Part shown: positions 6,702 through 9,092 of the stretch, piece after piece
Layout of the letters: every line of letters starts with the position of its first letter
Position numbering within the stretch: the first letter of the stretch is position 1
Source of the DNA: Pseudomonas sp.
Lineage (GTDB): Bacteria; Pseudomonadota; Gammaproteobacteria; Pseudomonadales; Pseudomonadaceae
Length of the DNA: 9,092 nucleotides
Reading direction: 5' to 3'
Assembly: GCA_026398835.1 (NCBI GenBank)
Contig: JAPLSD010000335.1
Location: 1 to 9,092, forward strand
Notes under the pieces: model-generated
The model's database searches: none
What the model was told of the DNA's origin: nothing
Seen by the model: only the letters and a program-made list of their open reading frames with translations
Translations under genes and position numbers: made by a program

Positions 6702-7388
6702 GCGTTGTTGTAACAACAGATTACTAAAGCCGCTGCCAGCCAATTGTTTCTGCGCAGTGGTCAGCTGTTCACGATTGCTGAACGGCCCGACCAGCACCCG
6801 ATACCAGGTCTCGTCCTTCACGGTCCCTGACTCAACGGCAACCGCCTGCCCGAGCAGGATGATCTGCGCGCGAACCTTGTCGGCATCGGCCTCTTTGCGG
6901 AACGAACCGGCCTGAAGGAAGAACTTGGTCACCGGCGCTGCTTTGGAGACTGGCGGCGCTGGCGGTGGGGTAATGCCGGCAAGTGCCGCCTGAGCCCGAG
7001 CAGTGTCAATCTTCGCCGCCTGGGCCGGGGTCACCGGAGCCACTGGTACAGGCTGCGGAGTCGGCAGGGTTTTCTCAGGCACGGCATCCGGCGGCACGAT
7101 CACTTCGGATTCCGGCAGCAGGGTGTAGAAGTCGTATTTCGGCTTCACCGGTTGCTGTGGGCTCGGAGGCGTCTTGTTCGCTTCGGCGATCTTGGTGGCT
7201 TTCTGCTGTTCTTGCTTGACCCGTTTGACGTCATCGCCCTTGCCCGGTTCGAGTTTCATCAAAAAGACGATGAATGCGCCCACGGTGAGGCCGATGGCCA
7301 TCCATAGCCAACCCGGGATCGGTTTTTTTGCAGGAGCTTGGTAACGGCTGGCGCCACGCTTGGGTGCAGGTTTTTTCTTGGCAGCCAA
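6690..7388 (-). CDS. SPOR-domain (FtsN-like) inner-membrane protein, TTG start
   Basis: This is a 232-residue single-span membrane protein with the layout of FtsN-type divisome proteins. There is a basic cytoplasmic N-terminus (1-24), one transmembrane helix at about 25-44 (GWLWMAIGLTVGAFIVFLM), a charged then Pro/Ala-rich periplasmic linker (about 50-150), and a C-terminal SPOR domain at about 153-228 with FFLQAGSF and WYRVLVGPF. SPOR domains bind septal peptidoglycan with denuded glycan strands, so a role at the division site is likely. I cannot tell from sequence alone whether this is the functional FtsN, so I give no symbol. The start is TTG 7388, one base after the argS stop, with GGAG 10 nt upstream inside argS; no ATG gives the complete N-terminus. 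Expression is expected to be coupled to argS. A frame-breaking lesion in argS could therefore also affect translation here. Confidence 0.93.
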   Translation of the reverse strand: MAAKKKPAPKRGASRYQAPAKKPIPGWLWMAIGLTVGAFIVFLMKLEPGKGDDVKRVKQEQQKATKIAEANKTPPSPQQPVKPKYDFYTLLPESEVIVPPDAVPEKTLPTPQPVPVAPVTPAQAAKIDTARAQAALAGITPPPAPPVSKAAPVTKFFLQAGSFRKEADADKVRAQIILLGQAVAVESGTVKDETWYRVLVGPFSNREQLTTAQKQLAGSGFSNLLLQQRQSR

Positions 7389-7389
7389 C

Positions 7390-9040
<1,651 letters not shown>

Positions 9041-9092
9041 GGTCTTCTCTTTCGACCGCAGGCGCGGCGGCGCTTCGATGCGCAGGTGGAAA

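Noticed and set aside
9041..9092. Possible N-terminal extension of argS or the end of an upstream gene at the right edge
   Set aside because: The argS frame is open upstream to the edge, but the family start MKDTIRQ fits the ATG at 9040, and 52 bases are too few to recognise another gene.

Overview
The window is a stretch of chromosome from a fluorescent Pseudomonas, most likely of the P. fluorescens group. The evidence is the gene order, the proteins (PhaC1 and PhaZ reproduce the known mcl-PHA catalytic residue numbering), the high GC, and intergenic palindromes of types common in that group. Every gene I can support lies on the minus strand, so transcription runs from the right edge to the left. 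The order is argS, a SPOR-domain protein gene, hslV, hslU, a DUF971 gene, phaC1, phaZ and phaC2, with phaC2 cut by the left edge.

Right part (about 6690-9092): argS is followed one base later by a small membrane-anchored SPOR protein that starts with TTG. As written, argS is broken. A deletion inferred to be 86 bp, near position 8692, removes about 29 codons including the HIGH-type (HVGH) ATP-binding signature and shifts the frame. Since argS is normally single-copy and essential, a sequencing or assembly error is as likely as a real lesion.

Middle part (about 4111-6690): the two-component heat-shock protease HslVU. hslV has a near-consensus sigma-32 promoter at 6581-6608 and a TTG start that places the catalytic threonine directly after the initiator residue. 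hslU follows 57 bp later. A 29-bp perfect inverted repeat (REPIN-like) separates hslU from a small DUF971 protein.

Left part (1-4110): the medium-chain-length polyhydroxyalkanoate (PHA) locus. It holds synthase PhaC1, intracellular depolymerase PhaZ and synthase PhaC2, which form a synthesis and mobilisation cycle on carbon-storage granules. The 257-bp region upstream of phaC1 carries a good sigma-54 -24/-12 match and a separate perfect 7-4-7 inverted repeat. Two palindromes lie between phaC1 and phaZ.

I found no mobile element, CRISPR array, RNA gene, defence locus or clearly novel system. This is conserved core chromosome, and the points worth a second look are the argS lesion and the regulatory architecture.
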